This document shows positions 1-6,957 of a stretch of DNA of 29,019 nucleotides, piece after piece (the stretch's first letter is position 1; the number at the start of each line of letters is the position of its first letter). The position numbers and the translations under genes were made by a program. The stretch covers positions 1-29,019 of the forward strand of contig JAHLBL010000003.1 in the NCBI GenBank assembly GCA_020625635.1, written 5' to 3'. The notes under the pieces were generated by a model. That model saw only the letters and a program-made list of their open reading frames with translations, ran no database searches and was not told the origin of the DNA. This DNA comes from a bacterium. GTDB taxonomy: Bacteria > Bacillota > Clostridia > Oscillospirales > Acutalibacteraceae.

Positions 1-129
1 AACAGGCTCCTCTGTCACGGTTTCCGTCACAGGATCTGTCTCGTTTTCTTCAGCCGCGGAAACCGCGGGAATCGCGCTTACCATCATTAATCCCGCGAGA
101 AGCGCTGCTAATGTTTTCTTAAATTTCAT
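1..129 (-). CDS. Exported protein, N-terminal fragment (gene runs off the window)
   Basis: Only the first 43 codons are present. The start ATG at 129-127 is preceded by GGAGGC at 141-136. The fragment begins MKFKKTLAALLAG, a lysine-rich n-region followed by a hydrophobic core and a probable signal-peptidase I site at AVSA-AEEN near residue 26. After it comes an acidic, threonine-rich stretch (TDPVTETVTEEPV) that looks like a low-complexity linker. There is no lipobox cysteine. The function cannot be read from this fragment; secretion is inferred from the signal peptide only. Confidence 0.75.
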   Translation of the reverse strand, partial: MKFKKTLAALLAGLMMVSAIPAVSAAEENETDPVTETVTEEPV

Positions 130-232
130 AACTTTGCCTCCATAAAATCTCTGATATCAAATATCAGTATAAACGCGCTTTTCAGCCGTTGCTAACATAA
201 TAACACACATACGTCTTTTTTTCCATAGTAAA

Positions 233-238
233 ATTATA
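233..238 (-). promoter_or_regulatory. Possible -10 element for the exported-protein gene
   Basis: A perfect TATAAT is present on the minus strand about 100 nt upstream of the start at 129. I do not see a good -35 element 16-18 nt upstream, so this is weak. Apart from this and the metA terminator, the gap 130-402 shows nothing recognisable. Confidence 0.3.
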
Positions 239-360
239 CTAATAGTTAAGCCGTTAACAGCTAAATTAGTGAAAATATCACTTTATTTTGAACTTTTCGA
301 TATGCAAAAAGCGACTGTTTTTCTAAAAAATCTTAAATATCATACTTTTGGATAATGTGG

Positions 361-398
361 AATAAAAAAATGAGGCTGAATCAGATGAAACAGCCTCA
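361..398 (-). terminator. Rho-independent terminator of metA
   Basis: The stem TGAGGCTG (371-378) pairs with CAGCCTCA (391-398) around a 12-nt loop. Read on the minus strand, the hairpin is followed by seven T residues (370-364 on the plus strand are A). It lies directly after the metA stop codon. The opposite flank is also T-rich (400-404), but no plus-strand gene ends here. Confidence 0.85.
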
Positions 399-402
399 GT
401 TT

Positions 403-1332
403 TTATTCATATAACTTTTTCAGATCCTCGAGGTCGTAGGGCGTCTGCTGGTAGACATAGTAGTTCAGCCAATTTGAGAACAGCAGCGACGCGTAGCTAC
501 GCCACACGAGCTTCGGGGTTTTGCTTGGGTCGTCGTCGGGGAAGTAGTTGTCGGGGATATGTACGTCGAGCCCCTTATTGATATCGCGGGAATATTCCTC
601 GGCGAGAGTGTCGCGGTCGTATTCGGCGTGACCGAGAATATAGAACTCGCGTCCGTTCTTTCTGCCGACGATCGAGACTCCCGCCTTTTTACCCGCGGCT
701 AATATCTCCAGATTCGGCCGCTTGAGAATATCCGACTCAACAACTCCCGTGTATCGGGAATGAGGCAGTCGGAAGGTCTCGTCAAAGCCTCTGAGCAGAG
801 GGTGAAGCGGATTGAGTATCCTGTGCTCGAAAACGCCCGAAAGCTTCTCGATAAACTCAAACTTTCTTACACCGTAGTGGTAATACAGCCCCGCCTGCGC
901 GCCCCAGCAGATATGCATAGTGGAATACACGTTGGTGCGGCTCCAGTCCATAATCTCACAGAGCTCATCCCAGTAGTCGACCTCCTCAAAATCCATCAGC
1001 TCAACAGGCGCTCCCGTGATAATCATACCGTCAAAGCGCTGGTCTCTGATTTCGTCGAAGGTTTTGTAGAAGGTCGTAAGGTGACGGCGCGAGGTGTTCT
1101 TGGACTTGTGTGTCGCCATCTGCAAAAGCTCGATATCAACCTGCAGCGGGCTGTTGCCGAGCAGTCTGAGAAGCTGGGTCTCGGTAACGATTTTTGTGGG
1201 CATAAGGTTGAGTATAACTATTTTAAGAGGGCGGATATCCTGCGCCATAGCCCTTTCCTCGGGCATAACGAAGATATTTTCGCTCTCAAGTATTTTTATC
1301 GCGGGCAGATTGCTCTGAACCTTGATAGGCAT
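403..1332 (-). CDS. metA: Homoserine O-acyltransferase MetA, probably acetyl-CoA dependent
   Basis: This cytoplasmic enzyme acylates the hydroxyl of L-homoserine, the first dedicated step of methionine synthesis. The 309 residues match the family length. The catalytic Cys142 (HICWGAQAG), His235 and Glu237 (LGHAEYD) fall at the standard positions. Residue 111 (TGAPVE) is glutamate; in characterised MetA proteins Glu111 goes with acetyl-CoA and Gly111 with succinyl-CoA, so the product is inferred to be O-acetylhomoserine. The ATG at 1332 has GAGGT at 1345-1341, 8 nt away. The gene follows proS after 73 nt with no terminator between, so co-transcription is likely. No SAM riboswitch or S-box-like leader is visible in that gap. 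Confidence 0.95.
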   Translation of the reverse strand: MPIKVQSNLPAIKILESENIFVMPEERAMAQDIRPLKIVILNLMPTKIVTETQLLRLLGNSPLQVDIELLQMATHKSKNTSRRHLTTFYKTFDEIRDQRFDGMIITGAPVELMDFEEVDYWDELCEIMDWSRTNVYSTMHICWGAQAGLYYHYGVRKFEFIEKLSGVFEHRILNPLHPLLRGFDETFRLPHSRYTGVVESDILKRPNLEILAAGKKAGVSIVGRKNGREFYILGHAEYDRDTLAEEYSRDINKGLDVHIPDNYFPDDDPSKTPKLVWRSYASLLFSNWLNYYVYQQTPYDLEDLKKLYE

Positions 1333-1405
1333 TAAATGTCACCTCTTGTGCTGATTTTCTGATGAAAAGGATTAGGATAACGCAACAAATAAGCCGATTC
1401 TAAGA

Positions 1406-2845
1406 TTAATACTGCTTACCCCAGTAAACCATATGCTTGGCGGGCTTACCGCAGCACACGCAGGTATCGGCGAGGTGTTCCTCCTCAAACGGGATGCAGC
1501 GGCTCTTTACGCCGCCAGTGATTTCCTTAAGCTTTTCCTCACACTCGGTTTCGCCGCACCACATAGCCTTGATAAAGCCGCCCTCGCTTTTGCCGATCTC
1601 GACGAACTCATCGAGGGTAGTCGCGACGTGGGTTTTCTCCTGCATATTCTTAAGCGCTTTTTCGTACATAGCGTCATGAATGTCCTGTAAGGTCTTTTCG
1701 ACTGTCTCGACAAGGCTGTCGATCGGAGTGAAAATTTTCTCGCGGTTGTCGCGGCGCACGATTACGCACTGACCTTTTTCGATGTCCTTCGGACCGATCT
1801 CCACACGAACGGGAACGCCCTTCATCTCATACTCGGCAAACTTCCAGCCCGGAGCGTGATCGCTGTCGTCGAGCTTGACTCTGAACTTCTTGCTCAGCAT
1901 ATCCTTAAGCTCGCCCGCCTTTTCAAGCACGCCTTCCTTATGCATCGCGATCGGAAGAACCGCAACCTGAATCGGGCTGATCTTCGGCGGAAGCACAAGT
2001 CCGTCGTCGTCGCCGTGAACCATAATGATCGCGCCGATCATTCTGGTGGATACTCCCCATGACGTCTGGTGCGGATAATGCAGCTTGTTGTCACGGCCCT
2101 GGAACTTGATATCAAAGCTCTTGGCGAAGCCGTCGCCGAAGTAGTGCGACGTGCCGCCCTGAAGCGCAACGCCGTTGTGCATCATCGGCTCGATCGTATA
2201 TGTTTCCTCCGCGCCCGCAAAACGCTCCTTCTCGGTTTTTCTGCCGACAACGGCGGGAATAGCGAGTGTGTCGCGGTAAAAGTCCTCGTAAACTCTGAGC
2301 ATTCTCAGTGTTTCCTCCTTAGCCTCCTCGGCTGTCTCGTGGACAGTGTGTCCCTCCTGCCAGAGAAACTCGGAGTTTCTGAGGAACGGACGTGTAGTTT
2401 TCTCCCATCTTACAACAGAGCACCACTGGTTGTAGAGCTTGGGAAGGTCGCGGTAGGTCTCGATTACCTTCTTATAATGCTCACAGAAAAGTGTCTCGGA
2501 GGTAGGTCTTACGCAAAGTCTCTCGGCAAGCTTCTCCTGTCCGCCGACGGTAACCCACGCGCACTCGGGCGCAAAACCCTCAACGTGGTCTTTTTCCTTC
2601 TGGAGCAGACTCTCGGGAATAAACATCGGCATATAAACATTTTCAACGCCTGTTTCCTTGAAGCGTCTGTCCATATCCTTCTGGATATTTTCCCAGATCG
2701 CGTAGCCGTAGGGACGGAATACCATGCAGCCCTTTACGCTCGAATAATCAACGAGCTCGGCTTTCTTTACAATATCCGTATACCATTTAGCGAAATCCTC
2801 GTCTCTGCCTGTAATAGCTTCGACCATTTTCTTATTATTAGCCAT
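1406..2845 (-). CDS. proS: Prolyl-tRNA synthetase, short (archaeal/eukaryote-like) form
   Basis: Class II aminoacyl-tRNA synthetase that charges tRNA-Pro. At 479 residues it lacks the roughly 180-residue insertion (editing) domain of the longer bacterial ProRS type. Visible landmarks are the motif 2 region RPFLRNSEFLWQEGHT near residues 155-170, the HYFGDGFAKSF region, the anticodon-binding domain after about residue 280, and the C-terminal zinc-type domain with cysteines in MWCGETEC and CVCCGK, ending in the typical WGKQY. The ATG at 2845 has GGAGG at 2855-2851, 5 nt away. A clear promoter precedes it (2890-2918); no T-box leader is present, unlike many clostridial synthetase genes. metA follows. 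Confidence 0.96.
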   Translation of the reverse strand: MANNKKMVEAITGRDEDFAKWYTDIVKKAELVDYSSVKGCMVFRPYGYAIWENIQKDMDRRFKETGVENVYMPMFIPESLLQKEKDHVEGFAPECAWVTVGGQEKLAERLCVRPTSETLFCEHYKKVIETYRDLPKLYNQWCSVVRWEKTTRPFLRNSEFLWQEGHTVHETAEEAKEETLRMLRVYEDFYRDTLAIPAVVGRKTEKERFAGAEETYTIEPMMHNGVALQGGTSHYFGDGFAKSFDIKFQGRDNKLHYPHQTSWGVSTRMIGAIIMVHGDDDGLVLPPKISPIQVAVLPIAMHKEGVLEKAGELKDMLSKKFRVKLDDSDHAPGWKFAEYEMKGVPVRVEIGPKDIEKGQCVIVRRDNREKIFTPIDSLVETVEKTLQDIHDAMYEKALKNMQEKTHVATTLDEFVEIGKSEGGFIKAMWCGETECEEKLKEITGGVKSRCIPFEEEHLADTCVCCGKPAKHMVYWGKQY

Positions 2846-2889
2846 ATTTTCCTCCGAATATCTTCATTTATTCACAGATTAACATTTCT

Positions 2890-2918
2890 ATTATATATAA
2901 TTACATCTTATTTTTCAA
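2890..2918 (-). promoter_or_regulatory. Promoter of proS-metA
   Basis: On the minus strand a -35 TTGAAA (2918-2913) and -10 TATAAT (2895-2890) are separated by exactly 17 nt. The start codon of proS lies 44 nt downstream of the -10, so the leader is short, too short for a T-box. Confidence 0.8.
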
Positions 2919-3009
2919 GGAATTTTTATTATTTGAGCGATATATTTAGCGATAGTTAACAAATTTGTTCTTTTCAATAAATTTTAAATAGTTTTTTTGT
3001 TTTTTTCTA

Positions 3010-3038
3010 TTGTTAAATTCTAAAAAGTATAGTATAAT
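3010..3038 (+). promoter_or_regulatory. Promoter of the secreted-protein/peptide unit
   Basis: A -35 TTGTTA (3010-3015) and -10 TATAAT (3033-3038) are spaced by 17 nt, with T-rich DNA upstream that could act as an UP element. The expected transcription start, about 7 nt after the -10, falls inside the palindrome at 3040-3055. Confidence 0.75.
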
Positions 3039-3039
3039 G

Positions 3040-3055
3040 TATTTGTATACAAATA
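3040..3055. promoter_or_regulatory. 16-bp perfect palindrome at the transcription start, candidate operator
   Basis: TATTTGTATACAAATA is a perfect 16-bp inverted repeat beginning 2 nt after the -10 hexamer and overlapping the predicted +1. A dimeric repressor bound here would block initiation. I saw no other copy in the window, and no transcription factor gene is adjacent, so the regulator is unknown. Confidence 0.5.
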
Positions 3056-3070
3056 TAAGGAGGAGTATCT

Positions 3071-4525
3071 ATGTCCAAAAAACGAAGTAAAGCTCTTATT
3101 CTGTTATCGGTATTCATCATCGGTGCACTCGCCACAAGTTTTGCGATTGTACCTGCGAGCGCTACGACAGAGTATGTTGATTATTCATTCTGTCTTACTG
3201 CCGCTGATCCCCTTTGCGCTTTTGAGGGTGTGGTTACCTATCCGTCAAACGCGCTGAGCGTTGATACCGTAACAGTTTATTCAGCAAGTGACAGTAACGG
3301 CAGTTCGTCCTCACTTTATCGCGATGATGAAAACGGAACTCTTAAATTCAACTCTACCTACACTGCAGATGTTTTTGACTTTTCCACATCTAAAGCCGCT
3401 GTTACCGTAAGATTTATCGTAAAAGGCAGCTACAGCTCCTCTGACATTTCAGGTTCTGTCACCGATATCTACACAGCCGCTCAGGTTAAGAAAGAAGATA
3501 CCACCCGCAGTTCAGTAGCATTTGATTACGCTAACGTAGTTGACGGTTATGCTGTCAGCGCAGGTCATAAGGATCTCGACAACGCAGCTTCCGACTCAAA
3601 TCTCCCGAAATTCAAATTTGCGGGCGCCAGCCTCTCACTTAAAGAGAGTATTTCTATCAACTTCCTCGTTAAGAAGTCATTAATCGACAATAACGGCTTT
3701 GAAAACTTAAGAGTCGAGGTTGTTGACGAAAACAACAATTCTTACCCCGCCATCACCTCTCCCGTAGTAAAGAATCTCGCGGGCACTGATTATTATGCGT
3801 TTAAATTTGACAATGTTTATCCTCAGCTCATAGGAGTTACTTATTCGGCAACACTTTACGGAGAGCGTGAAGGCGTAGCTTTCAAGAGTGCCGTTAAGGA
3901 TTACAGCGTTCTCACTTACTGCAACAACCAGCTCCCCAATGCCGACAGCAAGACCAAAACTCTTCTTGTTGATCTCCTTAACTATGGCGCCGCGTGTCAG
4001 GCTCAGTTGGGCATAGATTCCTCTAAGTATGTTAACAGAAATCTGACCTCTGCTCAGCAGGGTTACGCTACACAGAATGTTCCCGAGCTCGAAAATATTA
4101 AGAATAATAAATATGTTCAGATCAGCAACCCTGAGAAAAAATGGTTAGGCGCTACATTAAGCCTCGAGAACACCATCGCGTATAAAATGTACGTAAGAGA
4201 TGTTACCTCTGTTTCCGATCTTGACGGAATCGTTATGAGAGCAAAAGTTAATAACAGCTCCGACGATTATGATATTTCAGTAACAGAAAAAGGTAAAGAC
4301 AATACAGGTGTGTACTTTATTCTGAGAGGCGTTAAGCCCAGCCTTATGGGTGCTCCCGTTGACTTCACAATGACAAGAAACGGTACAGCTATCAGCCATA
4401 CTTATCGCTACAGCATTAACTCTTACCTCAATTTAATGCTTCCAAGTGCCACAGGTACTACAAAGGATCTTATGGAGTGTATTGCTAAGTACGGTGATTC
4501 TTCATACAAGTATGAGAATTCTTAA
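3071..4525 (+). CDS. Secreted protein with a beta-sandwich-like N-domain and two copies of a Clostridia surface repeat
   Basis: The protein has 484 residues. Residues 1-31 form a signal peptide (KKRSK n-region, hydrophobic core, cleavage after ASA). Residues about 35-140 (from YSFCLTAADP to TDIYTA) are rich in alternating beta pattern and resemble a cohesin-like sandwich; this is only a resemblance. Residues about 182-310 and 357-478 are an internal duplication: both start GA(S/T)LSLE/K, continue to a Y-x-F/I ... V-x-P-x-L-(I/M)-G core and end in a YG-containing helix. Such repeats are common in extracellular proteins of Ruminococcaceae and Lachnospiraceae, with no established function. There is no LPxTG tail, lipobox or C-terminal membrane segment. 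AGGAGG (3058-3063) supports the ATG. It is head-on to replication, unlike its neighbours, and the peptide gene follows after 13 nt. Confidence 0.85.
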   Translation: MSKKRSKALILLSVFIIGALATSFAIVPASATTEYVDYSFCLTAADPLCAFEGVVTYPSNALSVDTVTVYSASDSNGSSSSLYRDDENGTLKFNSTYTADVFDFSTSKAAVTVRFIVKGSYSSSDISGSVTDIYTAAQVKKEDTTRSSVAFDYANVVDGYAVSAGHKDLDNAASDSNLPKFKFAGASLSLKESISINFLVKKSLIDNNGFENLRVEVVDENNNSYPAITSPVVKNLAGTDYYAFKFDNVYPQLIGVTYSATLYGEREGVAFKSAVKDYSVLTYCNNQLPNADSKTKTLLVDLLNYGAACQAQLGIDSSKYVNRNLTSAQQGYATQNVPELENIKNNKYVQISNPEKKWLGATLSLENTIAYKMYVRDVTSVSDLDGIVMRAKVNNSSDDYDISVTEKGKDNTGVYFILRGVKPSLMGAPVDFTMTRNGTAISHTYRYSINSYLNLMLPSATGTTKDLMECIAKYGDSSYKYENS

Positions 4526-4538
4526 AGGAGGTTTAAAA

Positions 4539-4691
4539 ATGGATCAGAAAAAATACGAAAATCCCGAAATCGATGTTGTTAAATACAATTCCGAGGAAGT
4601 TCTCACAGATTCTCAGGGCAATAACAATCCCCCCGTTAATCCCAATAAGCCCATCGATCTTCCCCCCGATCTCGATCCCGATGATGACTAA
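4539..4691 (+). CDS. 50-residue leader-like peptide with Asp/Pro-rich tail
   Basis: The ATG at 4539 has a very strong AAAGGAGG at 4524-4531, 7 nt away, and starts only 13 nt after the upstream stop, so the two genes share a transcript. The N-terminal half (MDQKKYENPEIDVVKYNSEE then VLTDSQGN) resembles a type of short peptide that I recall from many gut Clostridia, with a K-Y-E-x-P-E-I start and an E-(E/D)-V-(I/L)-T element; these are normally left as hypothetical. The C-terminal half is a low-complexity tail (NPNKPIDLPPDLDPDDD). There is no cysteine, signal peptide or membrane segment, and no RiPP-type modifying enzyme or transporter in the window. A reading frame extending upstream to 4446 exists but overlaps the previous gene and lacks a ribosome binding site. 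Function unknown. Confidence 0.75.
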   Translation: MDQKKYENPEIDVVKYNSEEVLTDSQGNNNPPVNPNKPIDLPPDLDPDDD

Positions 4692-4710
4692 TAATTTCAT
4701 CAAAAACAGA

Positions 4711-4743
4711 GAACCCCTGACATTGGTCGGGGGTTCCTTTTTC
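4711..4743 (+). terminator. Strong terminator of the secreted-protein/peptide unit
   Basis: An 11-bp stem (4711-4721 with 4726-4736, one T-G wobble) closes an ATTG tetraloop and is followed by CTTTTTC. It starts 19 nt after the peptide stop codon. Confidence 0.93.
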
Positions 4744-4787
4744 TGCTCTTTCTGTCGGATAATAGAAGTTAAACTGATTTCTGATAA

Positions 4788-4839
4788 AACCTTATAATGA
4801 AGGTATCAGCGACAATCAACATAATACAATTATAAGGTT
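4788..4839. repeat. Inverted repeat between two convergent terminators
   Basis: AACCTTATAAT (4788-4798) is repeated inverted as ATTATAAGGTT (4829-4839) with a 30-nt centre. Each arm contains a TATAAT reading outward or inward. The octamer AAACTGAT also occurs directly repeated, at 4771-4778 and 4850-4857. No gene is seen in this 170-nt gap. The arms could be chance AT-rich sequence. Confidence 0.4.
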
Positions 4840-4853
4840 AATAGTTATTAAAC

Positions 4854-4887
4854 TGATAAAAAGGTCGGCTCTGTATGAACCGACCTT
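4854..4887 (-). terminator. Terminator of aqpZ
   Basis: The stem AAGGTCGG (4861-4868) pairs with CCGACCTT (4880-4887); two further pairs extend it inside after one mismatch. On the minus strand it is followed by TTTATC after the T-rich stem end. It lies 30 nt after the aqpZ stop and faces the terminator at 4711-4743. Confidence 0.85.
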
Positions 4888-4917
4888 TTGCTTTTGGATT
4901 ATAATAATTTTATTATA

Positions 4918-5619
4918 TCAGTCTTTGCTGTTAAGGATAAAGCGGTGAACAACAGCCGCGATCGCTGCGCCTACGAGAGGAGCTGCTATGAATACCCAAA
5001 GCTGCTCGAGAGCCTTGCCGCCCGAGAGAATCGCGGGACCAAAGCTTCTTGCGGGGTTAACGGAGGTTCCCGTGAAAGGAATACCGATAAGGTGAACGAA
5101 CACGAGTGTGAGAGCGATAACCACGCCTGCAACAGAGCTGTTCTCAACCTTGGATGTAACGCCGAGGATTGTGAGGACAAAGATGAAAGTAAGAATAACC
5201 TCAACTACAAACGCGCCCTTCATACCGATGCCCAGCGCGCTTGCCTCGTTAAAGCCGTTAGCGCCGAGCGCCTTGTTGCTTCCGAAGGTAAGCCACAAAC
5301 CCGCGGCACCCGCGGTAGCTCCGAGAAGCTGAGCAACTACGTAGCCGACAAAGTCCGCAACGCTCATTCCGCCGTTAATAAGAACACCGAAGGAAACAGC
5401 GGGGTTGATGTGACATCCCGATACGTTGCCGATCGAGTACGCCATAGCGACGATCGAAAGTCCGAACGCAAGCGCTATCGCAACGATCGTACCTGCTGTC
5501 GGCACAGAGATGCCGTTACTTGCGGAAACGGTGTTGATTGCCACCGCGGTTCCGCAGCCGCCGACTACCAGTACCGCGGTACCGATAAATTCGGCGATAT
5601 ACTTTTTGATTTTTTCCAT
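4918..5619 (-). CDS. aqpZ: Aquaporin Z-type water channel (MIP family)
   Basis: The protein has 233 residues and six membrane segments plus two re-entrant half-helices carrying the NPA boxes (GCHINPAVS at residues 72-74 and SVNPARS at 188-190). The selectivity-filter residues line up with E. coli AqpZ: Phe52, His176, Thr185 and Arg191, which marks a narrow water-specific pore rather than a glycerol facilitator. The C-terminal block LEQLWVFIAAPLVGA also matches AqpZ. AAAGGAGG (5634-5627) lies 7 nt before the ATG. The gene is 48 nt after serS and no terminator separates them, so read-through from the parA operon is possible; it ends at its own terminator. Confidence 0.93.
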   Translation of the reverse strand: MEKIKKYIAEFIGTAVLVVGGCGTAVAINTVSASNGISVPTAGTIVAIALAFGLSIVAMAYSIGNVSGCHINPAVSFGVLINGGMSVADFVGYVVAQLLGATAGAAGLWLTFGSNKALGANGFNEASALGIGMKGAFVVEVILTFIFVLTILGVTSKVENSSVAGVVIALTLVFVHLIGIPFTGTSVNPARSFGPAILSGGKALEQLWVFIAAPLVGAAIAAVVHRFILNSKD

Positions 5620-5667
5620 ATTCTTTCCTCCTTTATGGAAAATATATTCAGGTGTATTCCACCTTTA

Positions 5668-6945
5668 TTACTTAATTACACTCTGTCCGCCCATATAAGG
5701 TCTGAGCACCTCGGGGATGTTGACTGAGCCGTCCTCGTTGAGGTTGTTCTCGAGGAAAGCGATAAGCATACGAGGAGGAGCGACAACCGTGTTGTTGAGT
5801 GTATGGGCAAAGTATTTGCCGTCCTTACCCTTTACGCGGATTTTAAGGCGGCGCGCCTGAGCGTCACCGAGGTTAGAGCATGAACCAACCTCAAAGTACT
5901 TCTTCTGTCTGGGAGACCAAGCCTCAACGTCGATTGAACGGACCTTGAGGTCAGCGAGGTCACCCGAGCAGCACTCGAGAGTTCTTACGGGAATATCCAT
6001 TGAGCGGAAAAGGTCTACTGTATTCTGCCAGAGCTTGTCGAACCACATTCTGCTGTCCTCGGGCTTGCAGACTACGATCATTTCCTGCTTTTCAAACTGA
6101 TGGATGCGGTATACGCCGCGCTCCTCTATTCCGTGAGCGCCCTTCTCCTTGCGGAAGCAGGGCGAGTAGCTTGTGAGCGTCTTGGGAAGCTCATCCTCGT
6201 CAATCATTGTGTCGATAAACTTACCGATCATACTATGCTCTGATGTGCCAATAAGATAGAGGTCCTCGCCCTCGATTTTATACATCATCGCGTCCATTTC
6301 GGCAAAGCTCATAACGCCTGTAACTACGTTGGAGCGAATCATAAACGGCGGTACGCAGTAGGTAAAGCCGCGGTTAATCATAAAGTCACGTGCATAGGAA
6401 ATAACTGCGCTGTGCAGACGAGCGATATCGCCCATAAGATAGTAGAAGCCGTTGCCCGCAACCTTACGCGCGGAGTCGAGGTCAATGCCGTTGAGCTTTT
6501 CCATAATGTCGGTGTGATAAGGAACCTCAAAATCAGGAACTACGGGCTCGCCGAAACGCTCGACCTCCACGTTCTCGCTGTCGTCCTTACCGATCGGAAC
6601 AACATCGTCAATGATGTTCGGAATAGTCATCATTATCTTTGTGACCTTCTCACCCAGCTCAGCCTCCTGAGCTTCAAGCGCGGCGAGCTCCTCGCCCTGA
6701 GCCTGAACCTCAGCTTTAAGAGCTTCGGCTTCCTCGCGCTTGCCCTGTCCGTAGAGAGCGCCGATCTGCTTTGAGAGCTTGTTGCGGTTTGCTCTCAGCG
6801 AATCTGCCTTGCCCTTAGCCTCACGGCTGAGCTTATCAAGCTCGATTACCTCGTCAACAAGAGGAAGCTTGCTGTCCTGATATTTCTTCTTTATATTTTC
6901 CTTTACGACGTCGGGGTTTTCTCTTAAAAATTTAATGTCAATCAT
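5668..6945 (-). CDS. serS: Seryl-tRNA synthetase
   Basis: Class II synthetase that charges tRNA-Ser (and tRNA-Sec where present). The 425 residues show the N-terminal antiparallel coiled coil (about 25-105, rich in Lys, Glu and Ala), TSEHS at 234-238, motif 2 (264-288, FRKEKGAHG...RIHQFEKQE), the SCSN element at 355-358 and motif 3 at 381-400. Motif 3 reads TLNNTVVAPPRMLIAFLEN instead of the usual TLNGSGLAVGRTL, though the invariant Arg is kept. The ATG at 6945 has GGAG 8 nt away, and this site overlaps the parB stop codon (gap 12 nt), so serS is probably coupled to parA-parB. No T-box is present. Confidence 0.96.
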   Translation of the reverse strand: MIDIKFLRENPDVVKENIKKKYQDSKLPLVDEVIELDKLSREAKGKADSLRANRNKLSKQIGALYGQGKREEAEALKAEVQAQGEELAALEAQEAELGEKVTKIMMTIPNIIDDVVPIGKDDSENVEVERFGEPVVPDFEVPYHTDIMEKLNGIDLDSARKVAGNGFYYLMGDIARLHSAVISYARDFMINRGFTYCVPPFMIRSNVVTGVMSFAEMDAMMYKIEGEDLYLIGTSEHSMIGKFIDTMIDEDELPKTLTSYSPCFRKEKGAHGIEERGVYRIHQFEKQEMIVVCKPEDSRMWFDKLWQNTVDLFRSMDIPVRTLECCSGDLADLKVRSIDVEAWSPRQKKYFEVGSCSNLGDAQARRLKIRVKGKDGKYFAHTLNNTVVAPPRMLIAFLENNLNEDGSVNIPEVLRPYMGGQSVIK

Positions 6946-6957
6946 TTTGTTACTCCT

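Noticed and set aside
2069..2959. 296-residue open frame on the plus strand opposite proS
   Set aside because: It lies antisense to the well-supported proS gene, has no ribosome binding site or family features, and runs through the proS promoter.
2846..3009. T-box leader for proS
   Set aside because: The mapped promoter leaves a leader of under 50 nt, and no T-box sequence or terminator/antiterminator pair is present.
3071..4525. Sortase-anchored surface protein (LPSATG at residues 457-462)
   Set aside because: The motif lies 22 residues before the end with no hydrophobic segment or basic tail after it, and does not fit LPxTG.
4446..4538. Upstream extension of the 50-residue peptide to 81 residues
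   Set aside because: It would overlap the secreted-protein gene by 80 nt and has no ribosome binding site, while the ATG at 4539 has AAAGGAGG at ideal distance.
4539..4691. Calling the 50-residue peptide a RiPP precursor
   Set aside because: No Cys or Ser/Thr-rich core, and no radical SAM, cyclase, peptidase or ABC transporter gene in the window; the leader-like look alone is not enough.
4888..5727. 279-residue plus-strand open frame opposite aqpZ
   Set aside because: The translation is low in hydrophobic order and rich in Arg/Asn/Cys, as expected of the reverse of a membrane gene; aqpZ is certain from its NPA motifs.
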